64,000 nucleotides of DNA from positions 443,707 through 507,706 of the forward strand of contig NW_019091433.1 of the NCBI RefSeq assembly GCF_001949145.1, read 5' to 3'. This stretch comes from Acanthaster planci (Eukaryota; Echinodermata; Asteroidea; Valvatida; Acanthasteridae). The notes beneath the pieces were generated by a model. The model searched no databases, was not told the DNA's origin, and saw only the letters and a program-made list of their open reading frames with translations. This document shows, piece by piece, positions 52,772-64,000 of the stretch. The first letter of the stretch is position 1, and each line of letters begins with the position of its first letter. The position numbers and the translations under genes are program-made.

Positions 52772-55700
52772 GTTGGTATTATCCAGTAAGATCTCCCACT
52801 GGTACCATGGTATCAAATCCACTGAATAACATGTCTTGAAGTTGATTCCAAGAAATTCAATCGCTCACATCTTCTTCAAATCCTCAGTAAGTACTGATGA
52901 GGTCTCAAACTACATTTCATTCATTGGTCCTCGTCAGCGCTGTACACATGTAACACCAAGAATACTGAACGCACCAAGCTTATATGGGTGTGTGCATGCA
53001 CATTATTACTGTATGTGGTATTTGTGTTTCCACAGAACTGTAACGAGTAGCAGTCTGGAGCCACTGAAATCTGACACCACCAACAGATGGACGCCAACTA
53101 CCCTGGTACTCTTTACAATGTGCACTCCCACCTTCCATACAGGCCTCAATTCAGACCCCCTGAAGCGTGGTAGAGACTGTACACAAACCTTTGGGCAGTA
53201 AATCTGTGTACAAAAGCCACATCAAGACATGGAGCCAGCACCCTTGATTACCCATGTAATGTGTACACAGGTAGCCAGTTCTGTGGCTATAAAGCATGCT
53301 CAGCAGAATATCAGCCCCATGACTGTCCATGAACTGATGTTTTTATGGCTCCAGGTACGTGTTTGGATTGCTAATTTTGTAAAATTCATGCATATACCAC
53401 ACTAACAACTACATGTATATTATAGTCTTACCAGCATTTGGTGATTGAGGAAATTAAATCCTTGAAATGGGGATTTGTTCATTTTATTTTTTTATTGGCA
53501 TGTCTGGTACCAACCTGATAACACCATATGTACTTCTACAACAGGAAAGCTTAGGCCATATATCCAATCTGCATGGATACAGTTGGAAACTGGTTACACA
53601 CACATCCTTATGGACAGTGCCTTTTTGTACCAGAAGTAATTTAGATGCCCCTTTAAGTTCTTACAGACTTGTGTCAAACCAAACACTGGCAACCTGCCAG
53701 TAGTCTGGGAGTGATTTGATGCAGAGGTTCACCCTTCAAAAACGACATAACCTTTCTCCCTAGAAATGTTAGACAGGGAAATGCAGTACTGGTACTGTAC
53801 TTCCAGTTCCAAGTACTCCCAAGTGGAAATGCTTTGACCAAATCAGGGTGTCATGTGGAGAGGGAATGTTCATCTTTGTCTATGAATAAATCAGAAGTCA
53901 CTAAGTGATGATTCTTTAATTAATGTCTAGAGTCTGAGTCAGTTACATTTAAATATTAGTACCTTGCAACTCCAATCTTTACAATGTTACCTTTACATTA
54001 AAATGTAAAATAGTCTGTTGTCATCGGTGCTGGCACTAACCAACGTGCACTTAGTTTCTTACAGTAAGCATTTTATTAACTCCTTTGGCTAAAAAGCGAT
54101 GTGTGCTGCAGCCCTGCAGTGTCTATGGTGACATTGGTCACAATAAACAAAAGACTGTTTCAATTGTACATGTACGTGTACATCGTTTAGCAATAATAAC
54201 TGTCTGGTTCCAGCTGACAGCCCAAGTCCTCCTGGCCAGGGGATCAGAAACAAGTCACCACCTAAAAATCTTTCACTTGTGTAAAAAAATTATACAATGG
54301 GTGATCGACAAAGCAATAATATGTGGTCTCCTAACCATGCAATTCTATTCGTTGAATTCTGAATGCATGCACAATATTGAGGTAGGCCTACAAATTTTCA
54401 TGATCTGGTTGGTTGCCTTGGCGTAATGTTTGTTGAAAACACTCCAAATGAAGTAGTATAAAAGGAAATGGGTATTCCACACGCACACCTGCTCAATCTC
54501 AATCCATTCAAAATTACCCATAAGTAACCTTGGCAACCTTAAGGCAACACCTGGGTTAGATAATATTTGGATGGATTGGGGAATTTTGAGCCTTACTTGT
54601 CACCTCGGCCGTGGTGTCTCAATTGTGTACAGAGAATTGCAAATCTGTTGGCCTAACTGCACGGTCTGGCTTGTGAGTTTGTGGGCTAAATTACCCAAAG
54701 AAGTCTGCATATATTTACATGTAGGTAAAAGATGACAGAAACAAGAAAATAAACTTAACTAGCGAGGTCTCTGTGATATTTTGCAATCAATTTTTTTTTC
54801 CTTAATCCAAACTATTTGGGGAACCAGTGTACACTCACACTTGTAATAATACATGTACTTACTAAAGTCTTGCGCTACATAACTTTTTCTGTACTCTACG
54901 GATATGTAGTGGTAGTTTACAAAAACACTGAGGGAAAATCTGTTTAACTGACAGAATCTCTAACGGGGAGGGGATGTTTGACAGCCTCACAGCTCAGATA
55001 TCAAATCCTATTTGCAGAAACCTTCAACCACACAGTACAACCACAGTGCATGATATGCCTGGCTTACTGACCCTGTGTAGTGTCCTGAGTTGACCTGATC
55101 TCTAATGCTGTCAAGGCAACAGTTTCTAGGGCTACAGTTGTCAAACAGTTGGAGGTCCCTACTGGGCACTGACCAACAGGTGTTGCACATGGGTCAAGTA
55201 TTGTCTTTGGCTTACCTGTATTGGATGTTCAGCACACAGCACTTAAAAGCTGTTTCCTAGCTCTATATTAAACCAAAGTGAATGTCTCCAATTATGAATT
55301 TTTTGGTGCTTCATAGTTCAATGCTGTATTCAGGACACAACTTGGACATCTCTACGACATTAGTAGTAAATTATCAAAGTTCAGTTGAATATAGTCTTTA
55401 CTGCAAACTTTTCCATTGGCAAGCCACAGTTTGTCTACTCATCCTGCATCTACATGTACATCTACAAAGCTGTATTTTTCACAAGCTACTGTACATGTAC
55501 ATTTGTAGTGTCAAACACAGTCACGCAACACCTGCATTACTTTATGTGTGAGTCACTTCACTCTAAGCTACTGGGCCATTTGAACTACATGTGCTGTAGA
55601 ATGCTTGTAACTATCCATTTAGTGTAAAAATGTGTTGCTGCAAAAACTTTTCATTTGTTGAGGAGGAATAAATTAACAAAAGGACAAAAGGCAGATGCAC

Positions 55701-58700
55701 ATGTAATTTATTCATTAATTCACTTAAGTGCTTGTGTCCTAGCAACAGATTCATCAGTTAAAATGTCTAGCAAGCTAGGTATCGAAATGTAAATTTCATG
55801 GAATGGCTGTGCATTAGGTAAAAAAAAAGCACAGGAAATGCAAACAGGTGGTGGTTGAATCATCCACATTTCTGCAAGTGAGAAAGACTCTCGATGAGCA
55901 TGCTTGACCCCATTCAATACAATTTCCTTAGTGACCAGGCCTGAAGGGAACTGAAGTAAACATGTACATACTGTATGTACATACTGTCAAACCAAATCCT
56001 GCACTGCAAGCAGATCAGTGAAGAGTTGAGTGTTTGTAGTACATGTGGTACATGTACATCATGTCTCACGGACACTGGTGCATGTGGAGCTGCAGGTGGG
56101 ATGCTTCGAGCATAACCAAACACAAGCACAATCTTGTAATGTCACAGAAATATCCATGCTGCAAATTTGCAAAAGTTAAATGCACTTCAGCCTTAGATTT
56201 CAACGTTGCAACGCTCCAAGTGCTTCATTATGTCAAATGTGCTTTTGCATTTGCTTGTCCAGTTTACAGAAGCACTTAATGCAATAAATATTGTAGCAGT
56301 CTAGGTACATGTACACTGTAGTAGCAGTGCATGTATACCCACCATTAACAAAAGTTGGTAATTGATGAATGTAAGCCGGTGCACATTACATCATGTGAAT
56401 CTGTTCCTGCTTCAATTTGTAAGTGAACTGCATACATTACATTATGGATTTAATAAAATCCAACTATTCTATCAGTTCATGTAACAGTATTTTGACCTAT
56501 CCAAGATTAATAAAGCCCAACCTTTATTACTTTATAATATATGGGTCTTAAGGTACAGTATTTTGCATATGTATGTACATGTATGTTACATACAAAGAAT
56601 GAGAGATTGGTTCACAACTGCACAGTGCTGGTTTTGAGTGCATTTGAGTGAGTGCATTTGGAAAGATTCCAAACAAACAAAAAAAGCCCGGAAATGCATG
56701 GTTTAATACCTCACCCAGTTTTTCTGTGGCAGATAATCCACAAGTTTTACACAGCGACCAGAAGACTTTGTACGCTGGACCCAACAGCTGTTTGCATTCC
56801 AAAATGCTCCATATTACCATTTACCAAGCAACATTGAAAAGTGACCTACAAGGAGAGAGTGCCACTCCAAAAGTAGTGCAATTTGACATACTTAATGTAA
56901 CAAATGTTGTCTAGTAAAAGAAACACACTCAAATCATGTTCTGTGCCTACAATTGTTGAATGCCAGGGTTTTATAACAATAGCAATGCTAATGAGGTCAA
57001 AGAACTTTAATGCATTAAAAAGTGCAGTTCATGAAGCTTACCTTCTACCATGGAAACATATGGAATATTATCCTCATGGTTTCCATGGAAACCCCCGGAT
57101 GATGCAGAGGCCTTCTTAGATTTTCTAGCCAAATGTTTAGGCTGCATGCAGCATTTCATCTCTTTGAGTCATCTCGAGCAGTTACAAAAGTTGTGACAAG
57201 CCACCATTGTGACATATGGAGAAGTGCCTAAAATGTGGTAGACCCAACTCAACTCCAAGCTGTTCCATTTCAGATATGCAGTTGTTTACTCTCCCGACAG
57301 AACAAACAGTACACAGTGTGATAGGCCATGATACAGCACACTTGCCATTTTCCAGCCAAACACATTAACTTATTGTGTCAGACAAGAAGGACTGTAAACA
57401 GAGACAGATCAAGTTTAAAGATTCCTTCACGGGGGAATTGAATACATGAGACCAACAGGGAGCTATTATTTCATGGTTCTCAGGGGAAGTTTTTAATAAT
57501 GGTGAGGCTGGAGGTTTAACTTTTTTTCTCAAAATTCACAAGAAAATACCACATATCTGGTTACATGTTGATATCCTGCCAAGAGAACTCTTGAGTGCAC
57601 CCTGATTTCCACACAAAATTAAGACTGGTATTAACTTACTTGCTTTTCATTTCAATATGCCTGTGCCTCGGAAAATGTCAAGCTATTTTGAGGAACCTTC
57701 AGAGGAACTTGATACTGGAATGTTCTCATTTTCCTTACTGGAAGGAATAGCTTAGACCGCATCCTTTTTCTCTAAAATTAGCTCGACATGTTTACAGTCC
57801 AGTGATACAAGTGCATACTGTGTAACGGAGTGAGGAAATTAAATATATTAATGCATTTTTGTCTGCTGCCTAGCGGGAAAAAAAAATGCCTAAATGCTCT
57901 TTTGCTAGGCACAAGACAATTTTATATCAAGAGTTTGCAGTAAAAGAGGCCGCCTACCACAAGATTTCATTGAGCAACTCTTCTGCGTATTAATTTTTAT
58001 CTTCATGACATCACGTACTGGTACCAGGAAATAATTTTAGCACCGGCTTGGCCTAGCTTGGCTGTCTTGAAAACATTCCTTTGAAAGTTAAATATGAGAT
58101 CCACTGGCTTAGGCTGGTATATAGTGAGAGTATTAAGCTAATGTTCACGTAAGCTCCTTTTTCCTGTTGCATGAGGGTTCATAATTCATAAATGCCTGGG
58201 ACTAGTATCATTTGTGTATCATAGTACAGTATATTTTTTACAGAATTTTCCTAAACTTTTCAATTTTGCATTAACAGAACAGTTTCTTTTACGGAATGTT
58301 ACACATCATATTACACATCTGTTGTGTTGCAATTTGGTTAACTTCCCACACAAGCGCACATAATACTATAGCCATAAAATAAAGTGGGATTGGGTGATGC
58401 CTTTTAATGCTGGCCACCTGTCAAAGCAACCTTTTTATGTCTGGGCAGGTGGAATACCAGAGATGTCAATAAAAACCAACAGATGTGGAAGATATTGTTT
58501 ATTTTCCTTGGGGGCATGTACTTACATGTAGATCATAGAAACTCCTATCGTATTTTATTCCATACATGTATACTTGTTGCATGATCAGACAAAACACACA
58601 TGCAGACCAACTTGTCTTACATTTCAGCAGTGTCTTCTCTTTTTGTTTCTATTTCTTGTACAGAATCAACTTAGAATGCAATCTACTGATCTTCGTCACA

Positions 58701-61700
58701 TGGACCCTTGTAAAATTGTACAATATCTTGGATTTCACAAACACAAATATCTTCAAAGGATTTATTTCCATCACATTGGCCATGTTATCTTCTAGTCAGT
58801 ATAATGCAACAATCCATGCGTATAAAACTATTAAGTGTGCGACTTCAGTTTATTTCGAGAACATGTTTGTGTGGGATGGTGTTCTTGTCAGTGACAAAGG
58901 CAAGTCCCAGGGTACCTAAATGTCACAAATGGAAGCTGTACAGCTAGGGAGTTGGCTCAAATTTGAACGTGGCTCCACGATAGTTCTCAGTCCAATGTTA
59001 GTCTTGCATTTTCTGGCAGCCAGGCTTGTTGCACTGGTACGTATGGTGCAATGTACATAGATCTCCAACTTCAGGCAATGAGTGGGGTCCACATTACATA
59101 TCCAACTCTATGATCCACACCAAAACACTAACAATTTCTGAAATGTACCAGTACATAGATAATGCAGCTCAAATTGTGAAGCCTGTCAATGTGTGATGGA
59201 ACATTTAATTTACAGCTGTGGGGAGTTACTTGTCGTTTAAAAGGAACACATTTCTGGCAAAATACTGGTTTACACTTTCATGGGATTCTCACAAAAATAT
59301 GTCATTGATTTTGGACTGAAGTTCCAGAATTATTGCTTTGCACTGTAGGTCCTAATGTACACGTGTGTGTACACACATATGCGTGGAGACTGTACGTGAC
59401 ACACTTTCTATTCTTGGCGGGCATGAGTACGGACCATACACATGTGTTTTAACATGTGCACAATTTAGCATCATACATGCACATGTGCATTGTATACTCT
59501 GCATGATATGCTACGTGTACATGTACATGTACATCCAACGCATTCATAGCAAACAAAAAGTTTCTCCAGGTTGAAATTCTCTGCAGCCATTCTGGAAGGT
59601 CTATACACTGCAGGTTTACAACTTAACACCAATAAATCAATAAAACTAAGAGTTTACAGCCTTACACACGACTTTGCAAGTACTTTGCTGTCTAGCATGT
59701 TGCTTGAGGCCTTTAATAAGCTTATCTGCCTCCTTCTTCCTTTCATAGTCTTCTTGCTGAGAAGATACAGTTTATGTGAAAATATAAATGTCTTTTAGGA
59801 AGGATCTTACTGGATTTTGCCACAATATAAAATGTAGCAATGTACATATATGCAGATTTGATTAATCTAATCACATGTACATCAAAACTCCAACTAAATT
59901 GACAAATGTTTGCTTGATAATGGCCTTGGCAAATTTATCGGTTGTTGTAAATTATAATTTGCAATCATACCACAGTGGTATGTAAGAAGTCAATATCATC
60001 TGGAACATTTTGCCCACAATCTTATCTTACTTGTTTGCATGTGTGGAAGAGAGCAAACTTGTTGGTTGAAAATTTCCTGGCTTTCATCTTCAGACACCAA
60101 CATAGTCTCAATTATGAAGTTAGCGTGGGGGGGGAGGAAGGCAAACAATTCTGTTTGCTCTGTCATAGACTAGCTGGCTCTGAAGGTGTGACATTGTGAC
60201 TTCTGTCCGGGGTCAAAATTACCAGTCGCTTGGTTACTCTACACAATCTGCTGAAGGGTTTATCAAAACCATTGTCACTGTTCAGTCTAAGCCAGCCCCA
60301 AAGTACATTTACTGTGAATTTTAGACCCATTACTAAGTAATCAAGTTTTTATGTGTGCAAATCAGTAGGCCTACAAACATGCACCTGTAATGCACCTGTA
60401 CTGTAGGCCCACATGCACCTGTACTGTACTCGTTGTGTATAAATGAAGATATATGCTGGTGATTGTACATCCGTGAATTGAACTTACAATACGTGGGTGT
60501 TCCCATGGCATTATAGAATCTTTTCCAAACATTCCACAATTAACTTTTGGCTTTGCCTGTGCCACATCCATGAATGCCACCACACTGCAAGCCAGTGCGG
60601 CTTGTCACACAAGCATTTCTGCACCATTAATATCAGTCAATCAATTCCTTATTATCTCACAAATCCACTGTGTACATATACACAGTAGCACAAGGCAAAC
60701 AACATGGCAGCAGTTGACCCTTCCGTAGCTCTATGGTTCAAGCCAGTCTGTCCCACAAATTGTGAAATTTGGAATATCAAAAATCTGTAACCCAATTATC
60801 AGGCTTAAAGAAATCTCATTTACTTCCACTTCCAGATGTTATACCCTTGGATCTGGCCAATACACACCCAACAAATTTACACTTAATTATAGATCAAATG
60901 TCTCAATGGACAATAGGCTTCCAATTCATCCATCCTTCACAAATGACATTTGAGATCACAAGTGTTTAAAGGCCTACTTCACAGGAGAAGCTTTTGTAAG
61001 GAAAAATTTAATTTAATTTCAATTTCTTATTGAAGAGTAACTGCCTTTTTTGTGGTCTCATTAACTTCCAAAACCATCAATTTCCTTCAGCCAAAGTCTA
61101 CAACTTGTACCCCACTCATGCAACCCACATGTACATGTACCAAGGAAGCATCCACAAAGGTGTCCGTCACAATAAATACTGACTAGGGACAAAGAGAGTT
61201 CAGGGTTTCTACGCAAAACAAGTGGGAAAAGGCCTACGGGGAGTGTTATCAAAACACAAACTGAATGCTCCATGCATTGGACACATTGTACGAAAAACAT
61301 ATACTTTGGTTACTTGTAGATGGAGTCACTTAATGCACATCAGCAAGACTTCAAAGATATTAAGTGGACAGCTGTTTGCCTTTCTTCCTTTCTTTTTGAG
61401 CTATTTTCAAGGTTATTATGGGTACTGTACAAACACAGAGGAATTACTATGAAATTTTCCTTCCACAAGGTAATTACTCCACTCAAAAATACCGGTAACT
61501 CTAACTTGTTGTCAACACGGTGGCCTATATTAGTTAGCTTTGATAAATGTCTGTGTGTCTTTTTGTACATTTGCTGGCAATATACAAATGATAATTCAGT
61601 CAATTAGCGATAGTTTTCAGATTTATACAAAATTCCTTCAAGTCTTCATACCTACTGAAAACACTCTCATTAGAACAATAGTGTGACATTACCGGCACAT

Positions 61701-64000
61701 ATGGAATTGTCATAACCATGGGTAGCTCTTTCATACCAGTTTCCTACACATCTCCACCCCTTCCCTAAAAGAAGCAAACATAACTCCTTGCTCTCCGTCA
61801 CCTTCATAAAGCCTTCAATGGGAAACCCCTGCAATAACAACTACATGTATTCATCATACCCTGCATGAAGAAAATGCACATAAAGAACCTCACTACACAC
61901 ATGCGCATTGTACATATCACTTACAGCTATTTCACTGACGGACAAAATTGCAAAGTTGGTGCTAAAAAAAGGAAAGTCCCCTTGTTTCACGGAAAGTATG
62001 CATGCATGTACATGTACACTGTACTTGATTTGTCACCTGCTCAGCAGCAATGAGCCATAAGGCCGTTTGGAGTAATTTTCTTTCAGGTTAGATTAGAAAT
62101 TAGATTCAGGTTAATTAGAAAGAACAAACTGAGTTCTTATGTTGATGTCGCTCATTTCGGCAGCCAGAAAAAATGGACACTGTAAATTAGTAAAAAGGTT
62201 TCAGGTTCCTACTGATTTGCTCAGGGCAAGACTCTGTCAAAGGTCTGTAATTCGAAATAGGCTGTGGCGCTTTGTGACTCATGTCCACAGAGCTGGTTAT
62301 ATTTTGTGAAAGGTTGAATTTACATGTAAGCCTTGTAAAAAATTGTGCAGAGGAAGGAAATGTTCATCATTATAGCACAGCCAGAATGAACCCTCACAAT
62401 CTCCAACCTTCCAATTTCAAACTATTATTTTGGAAATTTAAAAAAACATTTTTAAAAAATGCTAAAGAAAAATACCAACCTGCCAGCTGCTTGATCTGGG
62501 ATTGAATGACATGGTCAGGCTGTGGTCTGCTACCTCTCCTAAGGCTTTCCATCGTGGAAAAGATCTAGGTGCTTTTGTCGTTCAACCACAAATTAATAAT
62601 ATCCATGCTCAAGGGGAACAGACTGCTTCAGATGGGATACTTGTAACGAAGAGATTCCTGACGTTAATGCTCCCCTGTAGAGCTCTGTTCCACCCTGCAG
62701 TTACAGTGTGTGTGAGAAGTGTACAGCTTGTGTGCTGCCTCTGATGTGTACACTGACAGGCTAGCAAATGACAGGCTGTTTGGGTTCAAAAGTCACGTGG
62801 CATGTATAGTATCTCCCCATACCATTTTCTCCAGGGTTGATCTGTCTAGCTTCAAGGAGTGCCTGACCTGAGAGCAAAGTGAAATCGGAGATGGTGTAAT
62901 CAGACTTCAAAGTGTTAATGGCCAATGATAATTTTTTTACATAAAACAGGTGTGCAGACTTACGTCTCCGGAACAAGCTCTTTAATCTGAACTGTTTCAA
63001 CACTGAACTCTTGTCAATTATAAATTTTTTATTCGTATGTTCGAGTAAACTCTTGGAATGTACAGCATACATGTATATCTTGCATTTAAAACTTTAGTGA
63101 ATAAATCTGTTTTGTTTCAAAGACCACAATTTCTCCAGTGATTTGCGTACATTTAAACCTCTGCTTAGTACTAAAGAGCTACATATGTTCGTACATCAAA
63201 AGAATATGCATAGAAATGGAACCATTCAGTATACAGTTAAACAATACAAAACGTTGCGCAAAGCATACACCATAATTTGTGTAAAATCTAAATTTTCTGC
63301 AAAATTTATTTTGATAATTTGTTTCACTGTGACAGGAAGAGTTTCATATCCACATAACTCAAATGACCATGCTGACACTCGTTACAATGATTCTAGAAGA
63401 ATGAAACTAGTCTGAAAAAAATGTTTTCTAAATGCTTTTCCCTGATAAAGTTGGCCTTTTTAGGCCGACCAGTACGTATTACTGTACTGTTGGTAGAAAT
63501 GAGTGATGATGGATAGAATTCTTCCCCATTTTAGTTAGTGAAGTTACAACCATGACAGTCACACTGACCTACCAACCTAGCCGTGCTCCTTCCTGAGGTC
63601 AGGCATTACCACACAATAGGTTAAAAGATATTTAAATGAACCTTCAGTTCATTAAAATTTTTTAATTTACTGTGCAATAATGCATCACTTAAAAAGAAGT
63701 AGGCCTACAACATGTTGGCAGGTCTGCAGACGTAGTGCAGCAATATGAGTGAAAATGCCAGACAAAAATTGGAGGGAAAAATAAAATTGCCGCAAGAGAA
63801 AGCAACGAAAACGCGGACCCAATCGTTCAACAGTGCTTTTGAACTCAAATCAATATGTAAATGTCTTACCTTTTAATCTTTTGGGGTATAAATGCACTAT
63901 GCTTCCTCGCGTACATGTAGAATACCTCGCTATTTCAAGGACAAGGCAAGATTAACGATAGTAAAAGCTTTCAGCATGCACGCAGCTAGCTAGGCCGGTA
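52772..64000. other. Upstream region with no supported gene
   Basis: 11.2 kb of AT-rich DNA 5' of the proposed SYNE1 start. Many TACATG runs (for example 59515-59534) and short open frames without codon bias. A donor-like site on the minus strand (AAAAG|GTAAGACAT, boundary at 63869/63870) could close an untranslated leader exon, but nothing else supports this. No promoter motif can be assigned. One X-box-like palindrome lies at 57079-57092. Confidence 0.5.
52779..52808 (-). promoter_or_regulatory. Possible short upstream open reading frame before the SYNE1 start
   Basis: If the leader extends this far, ATG at 52808 lies in an excellent context (ACCATGG) and opens a nine-codon frame (MVPVGDLTG) whose TAA ends seven bases before the proposed main start at 52771. 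Such a frame would be expected to lower translation from the main start. The transcription start is not known, and an acceptor (ATTCAG) at about 52824 could include or exclude it. Confidence 0.3.

Noticed and set aside
58566-58919. A 117-codon plus-strand open frame in the upstream region
   Set aside because: Low-complexity hydrophobic translation typical of AT-rich DNA; no family resemblance and no G/C third-position bias.
63865-63885. Strong donor-like site that might end a 5' untranslated exon
   Set aside because: No second signal such as a promoter motif or conserved leader supports it, so it is not called as an exon.
1-64000. Search for tRNA, rRNA and CRISPR arrays, or bacterial-type operons
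   Set aside because: None seen; the spliced gene structure shows a eukaryotic nuclear genome.

Overview
This is eukaryotic, AT-rich animal DNA. Almost everything that can be called belongs to one very large gene on the minus strand, a nesprin-1-type giant spectrin-repeat protein (SYNE1; MSP-300 and ANC-1 are its fly and worm relatives). The compact introns (mostly 0.3-0.9 kb), the many TACATG/GTACAT microsatellites and the close match to vertebrate nesprin-1 in the N-terminal region suggest a marine invertebrate, perhaps a deuterostome such as an echinoderm. The taxon is an inference and is not proven by the sequence.

Layout, in transcription order from right to left. 52772-64000 is upstream DNA with no supported coding exon. 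52741-52771 carries the proposed start codon and the first 10 codons. Exons 2-5 (50318-46920) encode calponin-homology domain 1. A 12.1-kb intron (34785-46919) follows, rich in TACATG repeats and holding two unexplained coding-like segments near 43.1-43.7 kb. Exons 6-8 (34784-33043) encode a Ser-rich linker and calponin-homology domain 2. Exons 9-48 (32556-412) encode about 28 spectrin repeats. The gene runs off the left edge, so the rest of the rod and the C-terminal KASH anchor lie outside the window.

The 48 exons were placed by reading GT/AG boundaries on the minus strand. They join into one open frame of 10,056 nt (3,352 codons) with matching phases at all 47 introns, 42 of which are phase 0. 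In the 3' part the exon lengths follow a rhythm of about 327 + 129-162 + 165 nt. Each trio equals two spectrin repeats: one on a single exon and one split by an intron.

Introns hold small repetitive elements: two 57-59 bp telomere-motif hairpins, a 167-bp TTAA-ended element, a 161-bp foldback, a roughly 640-bp element with terminal inverted repeats, decayed tRNA-like SINE pieces, a degenerate array of splice-donor-like units, and a CAGC/TAGC-rich degenerate repeat. A 48-base assembly gap lies at 48224-48271. In the other introns of 0.3-0.7 kb (including 1096-1426, 1754-2165, 2674-3135, 4098-4692, 4855-5268, 5596-6084, 6250-6644, 10229-10673, 11820-12376, 13034-13555, 15078-15581, 15915-16428, 16750-17211, 18343-18802, 19679-20209, 21327-21879, 22015-22511, 25088-25723, 27094-27793, 28000-28549, 28647-29170, 32557-33042, 34058-34521 and 47013-47403) I see only splice signals and AT-rich sequence.

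Function, from knowledge of the family: the paired CH domains bind F-actin, the spectrin repeats form a long flexible rod, and the C-terminal KASH segment (not here) binds SUN proteins in the perinuclear space. The protein thereby links the nucleus to the cytoskeleton. No RNA gene, CRISPR array or intact autonomous mobile element was found.
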